A stretch of DNA of 64,000 nucleotides, from NCBI RefSeq assembly GCF_001411555.2, contig NC_049911.1, forward strand, positions 8,006,209 through 8,070,208. Direction: 5' to 3'. Position numbers and translations under genes: made by a program. The notes below the pieces were generated by a model, which saw nothing but the letters and a program-made list of their open reading frames with translations, was not told the origin of the DNA and made no database searches. How positions within the stretch are numbered: the stretch's first letter is position 1; each line of letters begins with the position of its first letter. The stretch comes from Juglans regia (Eukaryota; Streptophyta; Magnoliopsida; Fagales; Juglandaceae). Positions 1 through 11,626 of this stretch are shown here, one piece after another.

Positions 1-755
1 TCCAAGAAATGAACACCATCAAGATCTTTGAGAGATGAAAATAGCTTTGCACCCATGTTTTACATTTTTCATTTTACATTTTTCATCCAATGTTACTAAA
101 ATTGACACAACGATTTAATGAACTACAAAATATATAGTTGTAATGTTCGCATGAACTCGTTAAGATCCGAGGTCAAAGTTGTGACACGTTACCTTTTTTT
201 CATCCATATTAACTGTGAAAAAATCAGAAACGGTGCTATTTCTTCTTCTCTTTTTAGCAAGTAATTTTGAAATCATTTTTTTGGAGTTCCTAACAAATCA
301 TTTTTGCTCATTTTGATGTTTATGATGATTGCATGAATTTGTTCTTTGTAAAAAGTTATACACTATATATCTTGACGTGGACATGTTGGGACCCATCCAT
401 GTACGAAATCAGAGATAATCCCCACCATTGTTTTAAAATCCAAGTAAAAAAAAAAAAAAATCATGTATTTTCATACGTACAATTAGCTCTTCTAGCGCGA
501 CGGGCCAATTCACTGAGAAAGTTGACAGCTAGTGTCATAGCTGTCGGCACAGTTTCCTCTCCATGGACCATCAATTCTATGATATTCCCAGTGATGAAAT
601 AAGACGGTAGGCGTTGCATCTCGCTTGATTCTTCGATATCCCGCAGTAACACGTCCAGAAAATCAATCTCGTTTGTATTTCTCAGAGCTGTTTTTGTTTC
701 TTCCACGATCCTCCTCACCACCTTCAACATCCTCTCCTTAGCCTACATGCACCAG
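1..755 (-). pseudogene. CYP90C1: CYP90C1-like P450 pseudogene, copy 1 (exon 4 and part of intron 4)
   Basis: This is a partial copy of a brassinosteroid C-23 hydroxylase gene (CYP90C/ROTUNDIFOLIA3 type, an ER-bound cytochrome P450). Positions 481-742 hold exon 4. Positions 1-480 are intron 4 and match 29,443-31,177 of copy 2, apart from about 1.3 kb of extra DNA there. Homology to copy 2 stops near 755, just upstream of the exon 4 acceptor, so exons 1-3 are missing on this side. Exons 5-8 would lie left of the window. The fragment includes the I-helix region but not the heme-binding loop. A one-base insertion breaks the frame near the end of exon 4. CYP90C versus CYP90D is judged from remembered family features (for example GEET and TAMTLAV in the I-helix) and is not certain. 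Confidence 0.8.
481..742 (-). pseudogene. CYP90C1: CYP90C1-like copy 1, exon 4
   Basis: The exon opens after a TAG acceptor with codons for AKERMLKVVRR and runs through DVLLRDIEE, GNIIELM, GEETVPTAMTLAV and NFLS. After NFLS the reading shifts: the expected DCPVALEEL is present one frame over because of an extra A (AGTGAATTGG here, AGTGATTGC in copy 2). The donor is GTACGT at 480-475. There is no stop codon before the shift. Copy 2 has a TAG after VLL where this copy has CGG (Arg). It also shows an uninterrupted exon where copy 2 carries two transposon insertions. Confidence 0.82.
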
Positions 756-2639
756 GGGGTAGTCCGTGAACTTCACCTTTGGTGAAGGAAAGGCGCAAAT
801 AAACCCTTCTGAAAAGGAATATATATATATATATATGATTAGATGAAGAGGCCGAACATGTTTGGTCACTAGAAAAAAAGCGGAAGGTTTTTAAGATTCC
901 AACTCCATTTATTTATAAGGTACTTATTAATGCATATTGATCACGGTTGGGCGTTGAGCACATCCTCCTGTCTTTAATGTATTGAAGGATACTTTTGGTT
1001 GGTCACACATGTTTGGCAGAACAAGTTGAGATGCCCCGCAGGCCAATTCCATCTTTTTTCATAGTTTTAGCCACGACCCTTCTGAGCTTTATTTCTGGGT
1101 GGGCTGGGCCCTTCATTGACAAGGAGCTGACTGGATTCTAGGGCCAACCTAACTAGCCCATAATTTGGGCCTATTCCTTATTAGCCCATTACATTGAACA
1201 TCCTAAACAACCCCGTCCAAATTTAAAGAGTTTGAAAAGAGAGTAAACATGTTACAAGAACCTTACAATATTTTTTCTTTTTATCATTTTTTTTTATATA
1301 GAATTAAATACTTCATAAATATGATAAAACTCATTTTCCTAACTCAAGTTTTTGAATATTGATCATCACAGGTGTGGGCTTTTTTTGTCAGACCAGTGAG
1401 TCCACCTTTGAGGCCCAAATCGTCTTCCCTGAACTCGAGACAGGAAAAGTAAATTCGTTCTTGTAGTCATACCTATTCTCCCTCCCTCTCTCCGTTTGCG
1501 AGGTTTTATTTGGTAGCTTTCAATTAAGAAAAGGTTGTTAAGTTCTTATGGCACATGAGCTTGCTTAAAGGGTTGCTAACTCACTCTGGTGCAGCAGCAT
1601 TACTCAGGATCTTGCCACACATGACTCTTTGTATTGGGGACCCACACTAGATTTGATCCCCTATAGATTTCTTTTGTACTCTAAATTAACTTTGTATTGG
1701 ATACTCCTTTTATTCTATCTATATATATCTTGTTTGAGGGAATAATAAAAAGTTCTTATGGGATCGTGTACATTAATGGTCGAACACTTGATATTCACAC
1801 CAACCAATTCAAAGCCTTCATTGGATTTCTTGTTCTTTTATAATGAAAGAGATCAAATTTCTCTTTAAAGCTAGTGTTCTTTATATACTATGAGATTATT
1901 TCCTTGGCCCACTTGCATACGCTTTGTGAAAAAGACAATCTCTTGTGTTAACATTGGGTGTAAATTTCTTACCTTGCATAGTTGATTATTATCTTGAATG
2001 CGATATGAACTCTAGGCATGTGGTGTATGGGATCCCGCATAACTTGAGAATGAGAAGTTCTTACTCTTTATAATGTTCCAATGAGACTCTAATTATATCA
2101 TTAACTAGCACTCATTTTGGAGTAATTGGGCTTCCATTTGGACCTTATAAAAAGGATTAAAAGCTTTAGTTGCATTGCAGGAGGTTAAAAGGAAGAAGAT
2201 CATCAAAGGAGTAAAGCGTAAAATGACTGTCATGGCAAGGGAAAGAGCATGAAATCAAAGACTGACAGAGGTGCAACACCTTGAGAAAGAGAAGAAAAAA
2301 TCCATGGCTCAACACATTCATCCTTCGCTCATCCTCTTTTAGAGAGCAAAATCTCACTCTATCTTGATTAAGTTGGACTCGATTGCTCCTTTTATGGTTT
2401 ATGCTCTCTTCTACAAATAAGTTGGAGTGGGGATATTTATTGAACTCAATTTCAGTACACCCTTTCCCATTGTTGGTTGCAAATGTAGCAAAAAAAGTCA
2501 CTACAACCCATTAGTTAGATTGCTTAAAACATCGTTGTATTGGTTGCAACCCATTTATTTGCTTGTTGGTAAAAAACACATAGGACTGGACCAAATTGTT
2601 AGCTCCATTTTGAATTTTATTATTTTGAACACACTATAA
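756..2639. other. Intergenic DNA, no gene recognised
   Basis: The stretch starts where homology to the second P450 copy ends. It holds an AT microsatellite at about 819-836 and AT-rich unique-looking sequence. Short open frames at 2,166-2,501 (minus) and 2,427-2,639 (plus) show no recognisable motif. I see no exon structure. Confidence 0.5.
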
Positions 2640-2649
2640 TTGCTTTTAT

Positions 2650-3123
2650 AGGTGTATTTTCTGGAGCTTGGTTTGAGTGGATTTTTAATGAGGCTTCTAT
2701 TTTTGACATAGGAAGCGCCATACAGAAAGTTCGCTCGACTTTTAGCTCAAGCGAGGCTGAAGCAGAGAGTTTGTTTGACAATCGATCGACTTGGCGCTAG
2801 AGCAAAAACCAGACAGAGAGTTCGCTTGATGCGTACTTGACACTCCGCTTGAGCAAATATCGCTAAAAATTGAAAATTAAGGCTTCCATCATGTAACCCT
2901 AAAAATATGCTTATTATGAACAGTATGGTCGTGATGAACAGTAATATTTTTCCCCAAAGTGTATTTTGTGATTCCTTAGTATAATAAAATCCTTTACAGC
3001 TTTGTAGATGTAGGCACGTTGCTGAACTACATAAATTTGTGTCCTGTGATTGATAGTTTGCTTATTTCGTATTTACTTTTGCTTTATTGTCATCGTTTTC
3101 GCAACGACTAGTATCAAAAGTTA
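2650..3123 (+). repeat. Probable left Copia LTR end and primer-binding site
   Basis: The segment has the texture of an LTR, with terms such as GTTCGCTCGAC and CAAGCGAGGCTGA, and leads into CTAGTATCAAAAG at about 3,109-3,121. That resembles the initiator-Met primer site TGGTATCAGAG with several changes. The left LTR boundary and target duplication could not be fixed because no partner LTR is present. Confidence 0.4.
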
Positions 3124-3659
3124 AGGTTTGGGTTTTAGGGAGAACAATGATTAGAAAAGAAGTGAAGGTATCTGGGGTCGAGAAGTTTGATGGCTGACGC
3201 CAGGCAGAATAGCGATTATTCTGCAGGCTAATTTCAACAGATAATTCACATGATAGAAGACAAGAGAATCGCCTAAAAACATAGAGAACGCCTCTGATGT
3301 TCAATTCAAAATTATCAATATCCAAGAAATGAAAAAATCAACCCACAAGCTGGGCTGTAATAGTTGAAAATAACTAAAAATAGGAATTCAGAGGGGAAAA
3401 CAGTGAAATTTGGCCTCGAAAATGATGCACATCGAGCCAAAGTTGTGAGTAATTCTGATACCCTTAGCCAAAGTTATGGCCAAAATACCGAAACATGCCC
3501 AAAACTGCCCCAATCAAGGAAAGATCACGATCCTACCCTCTTTGAGGTGATCTGTCACCTTAAGATATTTTAGCGCAGTCAACGTGCAGTCTGACAACTC
3601 AGCATCATCTGACTCGGATCCTCCTGCATCAATGGCACAGACTTTGGATATTGGAGAAT

Positions 3660-3975
3660 GCAGATAAATAACTACCTCTTTGGGAAGAAACTCCATCTTC
3701 CACTATTGGGAAAGAAATTGAACAATATGGAGGATGCCGATTGGAACCTATTAGGTTGACAAGTCCTGGGGTTATTTGGTTGACCCTCTCAAGATCAATT
3801 GCCCACAATGTTATCAAGGAGAAGACCACAATGGATCTCATGGCGACTTTGTCAGGTATGTATGAAAAGTTGTCTACAAATAACAAGGTGCACTTAACGG
3901 GGAAGTTATTCAATCTAAAAATGGCAGAAAGTACGTCTGTTGCCCAATATCTAAATGAGTTGTATCATTAATCAA
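3660..3975 (+). pseudogene. Copia gag fragment
   Basis: Frames here read MEDADWN and then, after shifts, LSRSIAHNVIKEKTTMDLM, MYEKLS, NKVHLTGKLFNLKM and VAQYLNEL. This is the usual Copia capsid (UBN2) order of W..., IA/V..., E.TA..LW..L, Y... and HLNEF. Stops and frameshifts separate the pieces, so no complete Gag is encoded. Confidence 0.75.
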
Positions 3976-4183
3976 TTATCTTCTGTTGAAATTGAATTTG
4001 ATGGTGAGATTTGGGCACTGATACTGGTAGCATCATTGTCAAAATAGTTGGAAAACCATGAGATTGGATGTTAGTAATTTTTTTGGGAAAATGAAATTAA
4101 AATATGATGATATTCGTGGATTCAACCTGAGGAGGTGCTCAGGAGGGATTCCGGCAAGATCTCGAGGTCGAGTTACGCACTGA

Positions 4184-4576
4184 ATGTTGATGCTCGAGGG
4201 AGAACACATGAGTAAGCCAAGGTCTGGACAACAGGTAACTTGTTGGAACAGTGGCAAGACTAGTCATATAAAAAGGAACTATAAAAATTCGAAGAAGACG
4301 GAGAATGATAGTGCAAACATGGTAACTAAAAAAGTACACAATGCACTGTTACTTTCAGTTCACAGTTTGATTGTTGATTGGATACTGGATTCAGCGACTT
4401 CCATTTACAACTCTTTGCACCGAGAGATCATGCATAACTACGTTACTGGTGATTTCGAGAAGGTATACTTAATTGATAGAAAGGTACTGAATGTGGTGGG
4501 AATAGGAGACGTTAATTGTACTCCCAAATATGAATGTGTGGACCTTGCAAAAATGTCAGACACATTCTTTAGTTGA
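4184..4576 (+). pseudogene. Copia zinc knuckle and protease fragment
   Basis: The open frame contains CWNSGKTSHIKRNYK, a degraded CCHC knuckle (the last Cys is Tyr), followed by DWILDSATSIYNS. The latter is the retropepsin region, with DSA in place of the usual DSGAS. Downstream VYLIDRKVLNVVGIGDV matches the Copia protease flap and C-terminal part. Loss of the Gly in the active-site triad would inactivate the protease. Confidence 0.7.
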
Positions 4577-4854
4577 AGAAAAATCTCATCTTTGTAGGAT
4601 AACTAGATGGGAGGAGCAACGGTGTTGGCTCGGGGTAAGAAGACTGGTACTATGTACATGACATCAGCATCAAGTGACACTGTTGCTACTACCGCAACAG
4701 AGTGCACCATAGAGTTGTGACACTGCAAGCTTGGCTAAGGAGTTATAAGGGCATGAAAAAACTACTGTCGAAAGGCAAGCTATCAGAACTAAAGTCAGTT
4801 GATCTAGGTATGTGTGAGAGCTATATGCTGGGGAAGTAGAAAAATGTTAGTTTC

Positions 4855-5215
4855 TTGAAGAGTGCTAGAGCACTAAGATCAAGAAAGCTAGAACTTGTAC
4901 ACACAGACTTGTGGGAGCCTTCCCCGGTACTGTCTCTTGGAGGCTCCCGGTACTACGTCACGTTCATCGATGACCATAGTAGGAAGATAAGAGTTTACTT
5001 TTTTAAATTAAAATTTGACGTGTTTGATGTGTTCAAAAAGTGGAAAGCTCTAGTTGAGACAGAGACAGACCTGTAGCTGAAATGCTTAAGGTCTAATAAT
5101 GGTAGAGAATACATTGATGGAGGGTTCAAGGAGTACTGTGCAGCTCATGGTTTCAGAATGGAGAAGATTGTCTCGAAACCCCACAATAGAGTGGTGTTGC
5201 TGAGTGAATGAACAT
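4855..5215 (+). pseudogene. Copia integrase core fragment
   Basis: The frame reads LELVHTDLWEPSP, then YYVTFIDDHSRKI and VFKKWKALVETET, then a stop, then RSNNGREYIDGGFKEYC. HTD is the first catalytic Asp. The second catalytic Asp (expected SDNGGEY) has become Asn. The integrase is therefore both truncated and catalytically altered. Confidence 0.8.
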
Positions 5216-5761
5216 AACCATCAATGAGCGTGCTAGAAGCAGTTAGCACTGTCGTTTACCTAATCACTCGAGGAACATCAGTTCCATTAGATTGTAGACT
5301 ACCTGAGGAGGCTTGAAGCGGAAAAGTGATTAAAGTTTCTCATCTCAAAACTTTTGGTTTTGTTTCTTATGTTCACATTAATTCTGATGCTCATAGCAAG
5401 CTTGAGGCCAAATCAAAAAGATGTTATTTCATTGGCTATGGAGATGAGGCATTTGGCTATCGATTATGGGATGAACAAAGTCAGGACATTCAGGAGTAGG
5501 AATGTGATTTTCAATGAGAAAGTTATGTACAAGGACAGGTCCGGTGCAACAGCTGATGCGACTCCTCATGCGTTTGAGTTAGTGAGCCTGGATGACCTAC
5601 CCATGGTTACAGTGCAGAGCAGAGACATGATTAACTAGGAGAGTGGGCCCAGTGCACCTATTCCTATTATTTCGTAGTTAGATCCAGAGTCATCCACACC
5701 TGCAGTTGCATTTTATAGGTCTACTAGAACCATCCAACTCCCATAGCATTTCTCACCCACC

Positions 5762-6444
5762 TTGAACTATATTTTGCTAACAGACGGTGAACCGCAGAGC
5801 TATGAGGAGACATTGTCGGATGAAAATTCGAGCAAGTGGGAGTCAGTCATGAAAGATGAGATGGATTCCTTATTAGGGAATCAAATGTGGGAGTTGGCAA
5901 AACTTCTATCAGGGAAGAAGGCATTGCACAACAAGTGGGTATATCGGGTGAAGACTAAGTATGATGGCAGTGAAAGGTACAAGGCAACACTTGTTGTGAA
6001 AGGTTTTCAGCAGAAAAAGTCATTGACGACTTTGAGATCTTCTCTCCTATGGTGAAGATCACGACCATCAGGTTAGTATTGGCAATGGTGGCTATTGAAT
6101 ATTTGCATCTTGAGCATTAGATATGAAAACAACTTTTCTTTGTGGGGATTTGGAGGAAGACATCTATATGGACAAGCCTGAGGTGTTCGCAGTACAAGGA
6201 AATGAGAGTTCCATTTTGCAAAGTGAATAAGAGTTGTTTTGGCCTGAGACAATCTCCTAGACAACGGTATAAAAAGTTTGACAATTTCATGTTCAGTTTA
6301 GGATACATTAGATGTCAGGCAGACCATTTCTGCTATCTTAGGTACTTTGAAAACTCATGTATCATTCTATTGTTGTATGTGGGGGAAGTATCAAGAGTTT
6401 CTATTTTCATGCACAAAGGATCCAAAGCTATCACTAAAAAGTAG
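5762..6444 (+). pseudogene. Copia reverse transcriptase fragments
   Basis: Positions 5,762-6,055 encode the start of the Copia RVT_2 domain (NKWVYRVKTKYDGS, YKATLVVKGFQQ). Positions 6,142-6,444 continue with KVNKSCFGLRQSPRQRYKKF and DHFCYL. The catalytic YVDD box is replaced by YVGE. A frameshift near 6,040 separates the halves. No RNase H follows. Confidence 0.82.
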
Positions 6445-6450
6445 CTTAAT

Positions 6451-7051
6451 TTGTCGAAATCCACATACAATTTAAGCTATCTTCTTTCTCTCTCTCTCTC
6501 TCTCTCTCATCTTTTTGGGGAATTACTTGGAGTGAAATTAAGCAGTACTGATCGGATAATTATATATAATACCATCATCCTCATCATCAATCCCTTTATG
6601 ATCGTTTTATGAGAAGATCATGATAGAGATCGCAAACTCACCGGTCCCACCAAAACCCTATCTTCCTCAACAAGTAAACCGATGGATCTAGCAATATTTC
6701 CACCCATATATATATATATATATATATATATGATAAATCATGATCTTTTGTTGTGATCATTTTCATTCCAAACAAGTCTCTCTAAACCCTCCCTTTTACA
6801 GATCATCGATCGACACATGCAAATATTAATCCACATGAAAGCCTCAATATTTACTCCCTAACATTAATCACCTCTACTGCTTTCTTTTTCACTCAGTCAA
6901 ACCCTTGATCAATTTTTCTCCCTTCCTCCCTTGCATTACACTACGGAGAAGGGAGAGAAAGAAGCTTCAGACTTCCAATCGTTCATACCTAATCAAAACT
7001 CTATTGACCCTTCTTCTATTTCACTACTGGAAAGCCATTGCCTTGTCATTG
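6451..7051. other. Spacer with two microsatellites
   Basis: The spacer holds a TC repeat at about 6,484-6,508 and a TA repeat at about 6,706-6,730 in AT-rich DNA between the Copia and LINE remnants. No gene or element boundary was recognised. Confidence 0.6.
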
Positions 7052-7570
7052 CTAATTCCCTGTAGGGGGATTCAACCAGCAAATTAAACTAAACTTTTTT
7101 AGTTTAATTTTCAGCAATAGAATTCTCGAGAGACTTGAAATAGAAACATCATCCAACCTTTTTATGCCCCTTGATGGTTTAATCATCAGACTTAATTCAT
7201 GCAACCATTTCACAATTTTCCAAATAATGCAAGAAGTATGCTTGATTATACCTTCATATTCGACTGAGTTTCTTGCCAGCCACAATTCCCAAAATATTAA
7301 ACATGGAACTAATTGAGCAATTATATGAATCTTATTTGTCCCATGGAAAACTGACCACCAAGTTAGCAATTTATCTCTCCGCCCCAAAGCTGAAAGATCT
7401 AAGGCGCCAAAAATCTGTAAGAAGTGATGCCATATAGATATGGCAAGATCACAATCATTAAAAATATGTAAATCAGAATCTACAACCTTACAACAACAGC
7501 TACACTTAGAGGCCAAGTTTATGCTACATTTTTTAACATTTATGTCCAAAGCTACCCCATTATTCCACAA
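7052..7570 (-). pseudogene. LINE zf-RVT domain and linker
   Basis: This 172-residue open frame has the zf-RVT pattern: CSCCCKVVDSDLHIFNDC, then IWHHFLQIFG. It goes on to LTWWSVFHG and FWELWLARNSVEYEG, typical of the segment between zf-RVT and RNase H. It is the longest intact frame left in this element. Confidence 0.8.
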
Positions 7571-8446
7571 TTTCCATACAAAAACATAAATTTTAAATGG
7601 AAGACTCTTACTCCAAATATATTTGGCAGTAGAAAATTGAGAATGTTGGATTATATGAATGCTCCATGCTGACTAAGTAGTGAATTTATCATCATTTGTA
7701 TGCTTCCAATATCTATCATCATCACCAATTTTTAGCTTTATTCGAAAACTAAAAACATGATGCCTCAATATAGGATTTTGAAGAAGTTCAAGCTTATCTC
7801 TCTACCAACCAGTTGTAGAACATAAATGATTTAATCTCAGATTTGGTAAAGTGACAGAAAAACCCAAGGATGCAATGGACCCATTACCCATCTAGTTATC
7901 ATGCCAAAACTGATATTGCCACTTCTAATATTCCACTGACTTTTAGATTGTATGAATGTCAGATATACACATATAGATCTCCGAATATGAAAATGTCATG
8001 GTTTTGCTGAAATTGATTCTAACAGTACAACATTAGGAAAATAATTTTGCCTTATATAAACTGCCCAAAGAGAGGTTGAACTTACCAAATTTCAAGCAAG
8101 TTTTTATTGTAACCTCTTCAGCATGTCTACATATCTTTTTCCAATAAATTCATTTTTTTAATATCTTTCACTTTCCCCAAAAGAATGACGCAAAAGCTTG
8201 TTGAATTAAATCCAGTACATTTTTAGGATGCCAAATTACATAAATAATATGAACTAGAACGGAAGGCAACACTTTCTTAATCATGGTTAATTTCCCTCTA
8301 GTAGACAACAATTTACTTTTCCAACCAACCGTTTTTTTCTAATTTTAGCAAGAATATGATCAAATAAGTCAATAGTCAATCTTCCATATTAATGAGGTGC
8401 TCCCAAATAGGTGATAAGAAAATTACCTTTCTTGAAACCAGTGGCT

Positions 8447-8725
8447 CTAGCCACAATCTGCCTTTTGGCCCGAGATGTATAGTTGTGCATAAGAAATACA
8501 TTTTTGTGTATTAATTCTCTGCCCAGATATTTGCTCATATTTAGAGATAAACTCCATTAATGAATCTAAACTCATTTTGGATCCATTAGAAAAAATCAAC
8601 AAATCATCAGAAAATAAAATATGAGATATGGCAAAGCAACCTCTTGGCACCTTGTAAGGAATGAAAGAAGATTTCTGAAGCAACTGTGACAGCCCCCTAC
8701 TTAAGACTTCTTCACTTAAGATCAA
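8447..8725 (-). pseudogene. LINE reverse transcriptase core fragment
   Basis: The frame includes LSEEVLSRGLSQL, ISHILFSDDLLIFSNGS and YEQISGQRINTQKC. FSDD corresponds to the catalytic FADD box, and SGQRIN is the following conserved block. Flanking reverse transcriptase blocks are broken by stops and frameshifts on both sides. Confidence 0.82.
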
Positions 8726-9113
8726 GAGTAAAGGCGGGAGTACATCCCCTCTGCTGGAATGGAAGAAACCTACATTAAGAACAACATATTCACATTATCC
8801 TCATCTTTAACCAAGTGTGGAATGATTTGTATACTATAGTGCAACATAAAACATTCTTTGAAGTTAAATGGGCTTGAAAAAAATTCAACACTAGCAGATA
8901 TTATATTATCATGATTGCAAGAAACAATACCATTAGGAAGAGTTAAAGAAACAACTCTTGATTTTCTCCTTTTATGCATAAGCACTTGATGAAACAATTT
9001 AGAGTTTCTATCCCCTTCTTTGAGCTAGCTTATTCTAGACTTTTGCTTATAAAAAATTTCTTCTTGAAGCAAAATTTGATCATACTCAGATTCTAACTTA
9101 TGCAAAAGACTAA

Positions 9114-9311
9114 GGAGTTGTTTGGATACAAGAAGACTCTCAACTCATCTCATCTAATCATTACGACTTTCTTAAATTCCCACAAAAAATATAATAAGCA
9201 ATTCAACATTTTTTAAAGTTCAAAACAAAAATAATATTTCAGTAATATTTTATTCAATTTTCAACTTTTATCGCATATCATATCATCTCAACTCACTACC
9301 CAAACCTCCCC
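9114..9311. mobile_element. Tourist-like MITE (198 bp) inside the LINE
   Basis: The left end GGAGTTGTTTGGATAC and the reverse complement of the right end, GGGGAGGTTTGGGTAG, form imperfect terminal inverted repeats. TAA flanks both sides (9,111-9,113 and 9,312-9,314), fitting the 3-bp target preference of PIF/Harbinger MITEs. The interior is AT-rich and non-coding, with ACTCATCTCATCT near one end and CATATCATCTCAAC near the other. LINE coding resumes directly after it, so it inserted into the LINE. Confidence 0.75.
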
Positions 9312-9634
9312 TAAAATTATCTTTTGAGTTTAACATTTGTAGTGCCAACTCTGTCACTTGAATATTATCTATTATTTCAGCTAGCTTCTTACAAATGTCA
9401 CCAAAAGTTGAGGCATTCCAAACCTTTAGAGTAGTTTTCAGTCTTTTCAGTTTTAAAACCATCCTTTTTAAATCAATCTTATTACAAGTCTGGTTCCAAT
9501 TATGAGCAACAAATTCCAAAACATTTAGATGAGTAATACACATCTTTTGGAATTTAAGAGAAGGACCTAACTCTTCAGCCCCTTATTTTCAAATAGCAAA
9601 GGGCAATGATCTGAATGTATTATTTCCAAGTGTA

Positions 9635-10126
9635 TTAAAACAACATGTGGAAAAGAAACCAACTAAAAGCTCTATCCAATTTTTCCCTAAAAAATTGACC
9701 ATCCATTCTACAATGCCACGTGAATTTTGATCTAGAGAAAGGAAGATCATACATTGAATTAGTTGTAGTCAACATAGGAACACCCCCAATCTTCTCTAAA
9801 TCATTTTTAATAATATTAAAATCCTTTATAATCATAAAAGGTTTTTCAACAGTTTCCACCTTTAACAAGGATTCCCACAACTCCCTTTTAAGAGTAGAAC
9901 TACATTTAGCATATACTGCTAAAAACAAAGCTTCTGAACCCACAAAATCGGCAATAAAAGAAATATATTGTGATAAAGATGACAGAATAGAAATCGCAAT
10001 ACCCTCTTTAGCAACCAGCCAGACTTTTCCCCCTTCTACCACATTCGAAAAAGATTGAGATAAACCCAACCTTCTTGCAATTTCCAAAGATTTATTAAAG
10101 GTCACCAACGGTTTCAACACAATCAC
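9635..10126 (-). pseudogene. LINE endonuclease fragment
   Basis: The 163-residue frame matches the second half of an apurinic-type endonuclease: AVYAKCSSTLKRELWESL, PFMIIKDFNII (usually GDFN), YDLPFSRSKFTWHC and REKLDRAFSW. The first half with the WNCRG start motif is not recognisable to the right of 10,130, so the 5' end is lost or diverged. Confidence 0.8.
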
Positions 10127-10190
10127 TATACCTAGATTCTCTAATTATCCTTTTGCCTTTCTTTTTTCGCTAAATGTAAAATTAAAGCTT

Positions 10191-10785
10191 ATTCATGAAT
10201 TCCCTGTCCGGATTGTAGGCAATTCGGGTAGGGGTGGAGGAGAGGGGGGTTTTGGGCTCGACATCCCTACTTGAGTCATCAATCCAAAGTTGTAGGTCCA
10301 CAACTCCCTCTCCAAATTGTCTGCTGGATAGAAGATTGCAGGTTTACCTTGATTTCTACATTTAGAAGTGAACGTTTTTGCTTGAGAATTTGTTCAAAAA
10401 TAGTACTGAACCTTTCTAACGCCATCAGGCATCCCTCCCATCCGACTATGGTAAATGATCTATTTTTCATTTTTCATAAGAATCCACATTAATGGAATTA
10501 TTTGTGTTATTTTATTTTTGGCCTTTAGGTTATTGATTATTTTAATATGATTATGTTATATATTCCATCACCACCCTACAAAAATACTGAAATGGCTGCC
10601 AAAATTCACTATTCATGATAAAATAAAGCAAGAACAAGAGCTCTATATGGTAGTTGCAGTTCAATGATCATGCATTTTCACATTTGTTTCTTAAATATAA
10701 GAAATATGTTATCCTTCATCTTAAATTCATTTGCGTTTCAATCGAATGTTGATGTAACGCACTTTAAGTAGTGATTCATTTAAGT
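10191..10785. other. Spacer, no gene recognised
   Basis: This is AT-rich DNA between the LINE and the following LTR element. Small overlapping frames at 10,271-10,492 on both strands have no recognisable domains. Confidence 0.5.
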
Positions 10786-10935
10786 ATTAAACATGTTGAT
10801 GCAGTAAAAATCGCTAAATAGGCTGGAAGGGGAGAAAGAGTCATTTCTGGCCCACTAGGTATTAAACATGTTGATGCGGTAAAAATCGCTAAATAGGCCG
10901 AAAGGGGAGAAAGACTCATTTATGGCCAACTGGGC
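10786..10935 (+). repeat. 75-bp tandem duplication covering the LTR start
   Basis: Two units lie head to tail (10,786-10,860 and 10,861-10,935). Each starts with ATTAAACA followed by TGTTGATGC and then about 65 bp of LTR sequence. The second unit is the true beginning of the LTR at 10,869. The first is an extra copy of the target-site flank plus LTR start. This suggests a local duplication after insertion, or remains of a second copy. Confidence 0.75.
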
Positions 10936-11462
10936 GACTTGGGCCTCGTTCGGTGTTGTTTAGAGCCCTCAGCAATGTTCCGGTGCGACGGTGCGTACAT
11001 CAATGGCAATGAATGGAAAACATAAATGCAAAGAAATAAAAGAGATGAACACATAGATTTACGTGATTCGGCATAATGCCTATGTCCACGGGCGTTTGGG
11101 GAGGAGAAATCCACTATAATATTCTTGTTTATAATCTCTCTCATATCTCACTGTACAATAGTGATGTCGTATATAAACTTACTGAAGGAGATACATTCAC
11201 TGGAGCTCTATGTTCTCTAGTTAGAGGAGAGGTCGAAGAGGAAGAAGAACTGAAGACGAAGAAGAAGCCCCCGCGAAAGAAGTCCCTCCTCCTCTATTTA
11301 TATGAATCCCTTTTCCCGCATGTGTCTGCCAAGCCCGTTTTGTATGTCTGACTGCGCCCCCTCTACCAGGCTTTGTAGGTAAGGCCAAACCTTCTAACCA
11401 TGTGCCCCTTGACATGCCCCTGTTGTCCCCTACTGTCACCTAGCCCTTGCTTTTTACTCACA
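10869..11462 (+). repeat. Left LTR of the non-coding LTR element
   Basis: It is 594 bp long, starts TGTTGATGCGG and ends TTTTTACTCACA. It matches the right LTR along its length, including GTGCGACGGTGC, GAAGGAGATACATTC and TGTCACCTAGCCCTT. It lacks about 80 bp present near the end of the right LTR. Confidence 0.82.
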
Positions 11463-11626
11463 GTACCCCACGATTCTTAAGGGCAGGTAAGGATCTTCAG
11501 AATCTTTAGAGGTAAAAATGTTGTCGACTTGATCGGCATGGATATGTAGGGAAATAAATTCCGGAGGCTGGTTCCTGTTCACTTGTTCCTCTGGCACAAA
11601 CAACAAATATTTTTGAACTCAGTGTT

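Larger units (their letters stand above)
2640..6450 (+). mobile_element. Ty1/Copia retrotransposon, heavily decayed, 3' end missing
   Basis: The domains run in Copia order: a probable left LTR and primer-binding site, gag, zinc knuckle and protease, integrase, then reverse transcriptase. Each is broken by stops and frameshifts. No second LTR is visible after the reverse transcriptase fragment, which stops near 6,444 where a TC microsatellite and unrelated AT-rich DNA begin. With integrase before reverse transcriptase this is Copia, not Gypsy. It lies about 600 bp from the LINE to its right and was probably inactive long ago. Confidence 0.85.
7052..10190 (-). mobile_element. L1-type LINE, decayed, 3' truncated
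   Basis: Read on the minus strand the order is AP-type endonuclease (about 10,130-9,635), reverse transcriptase (about 9,100-8,400) and zf-RVT (7,570-7,100). This is the ORF2 layout of plant L1 elements. The coding sequence ends with WLNPPTGN, normally the lead-in to an RNase H domain, so the 3' end is lost. No poly(A) tail or target duplication was seen. A 198-bp MITE interrupts the region between endonuclease and reverse transcriptase. Many stops and shifts make it inactive. Confidence 0.85.
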
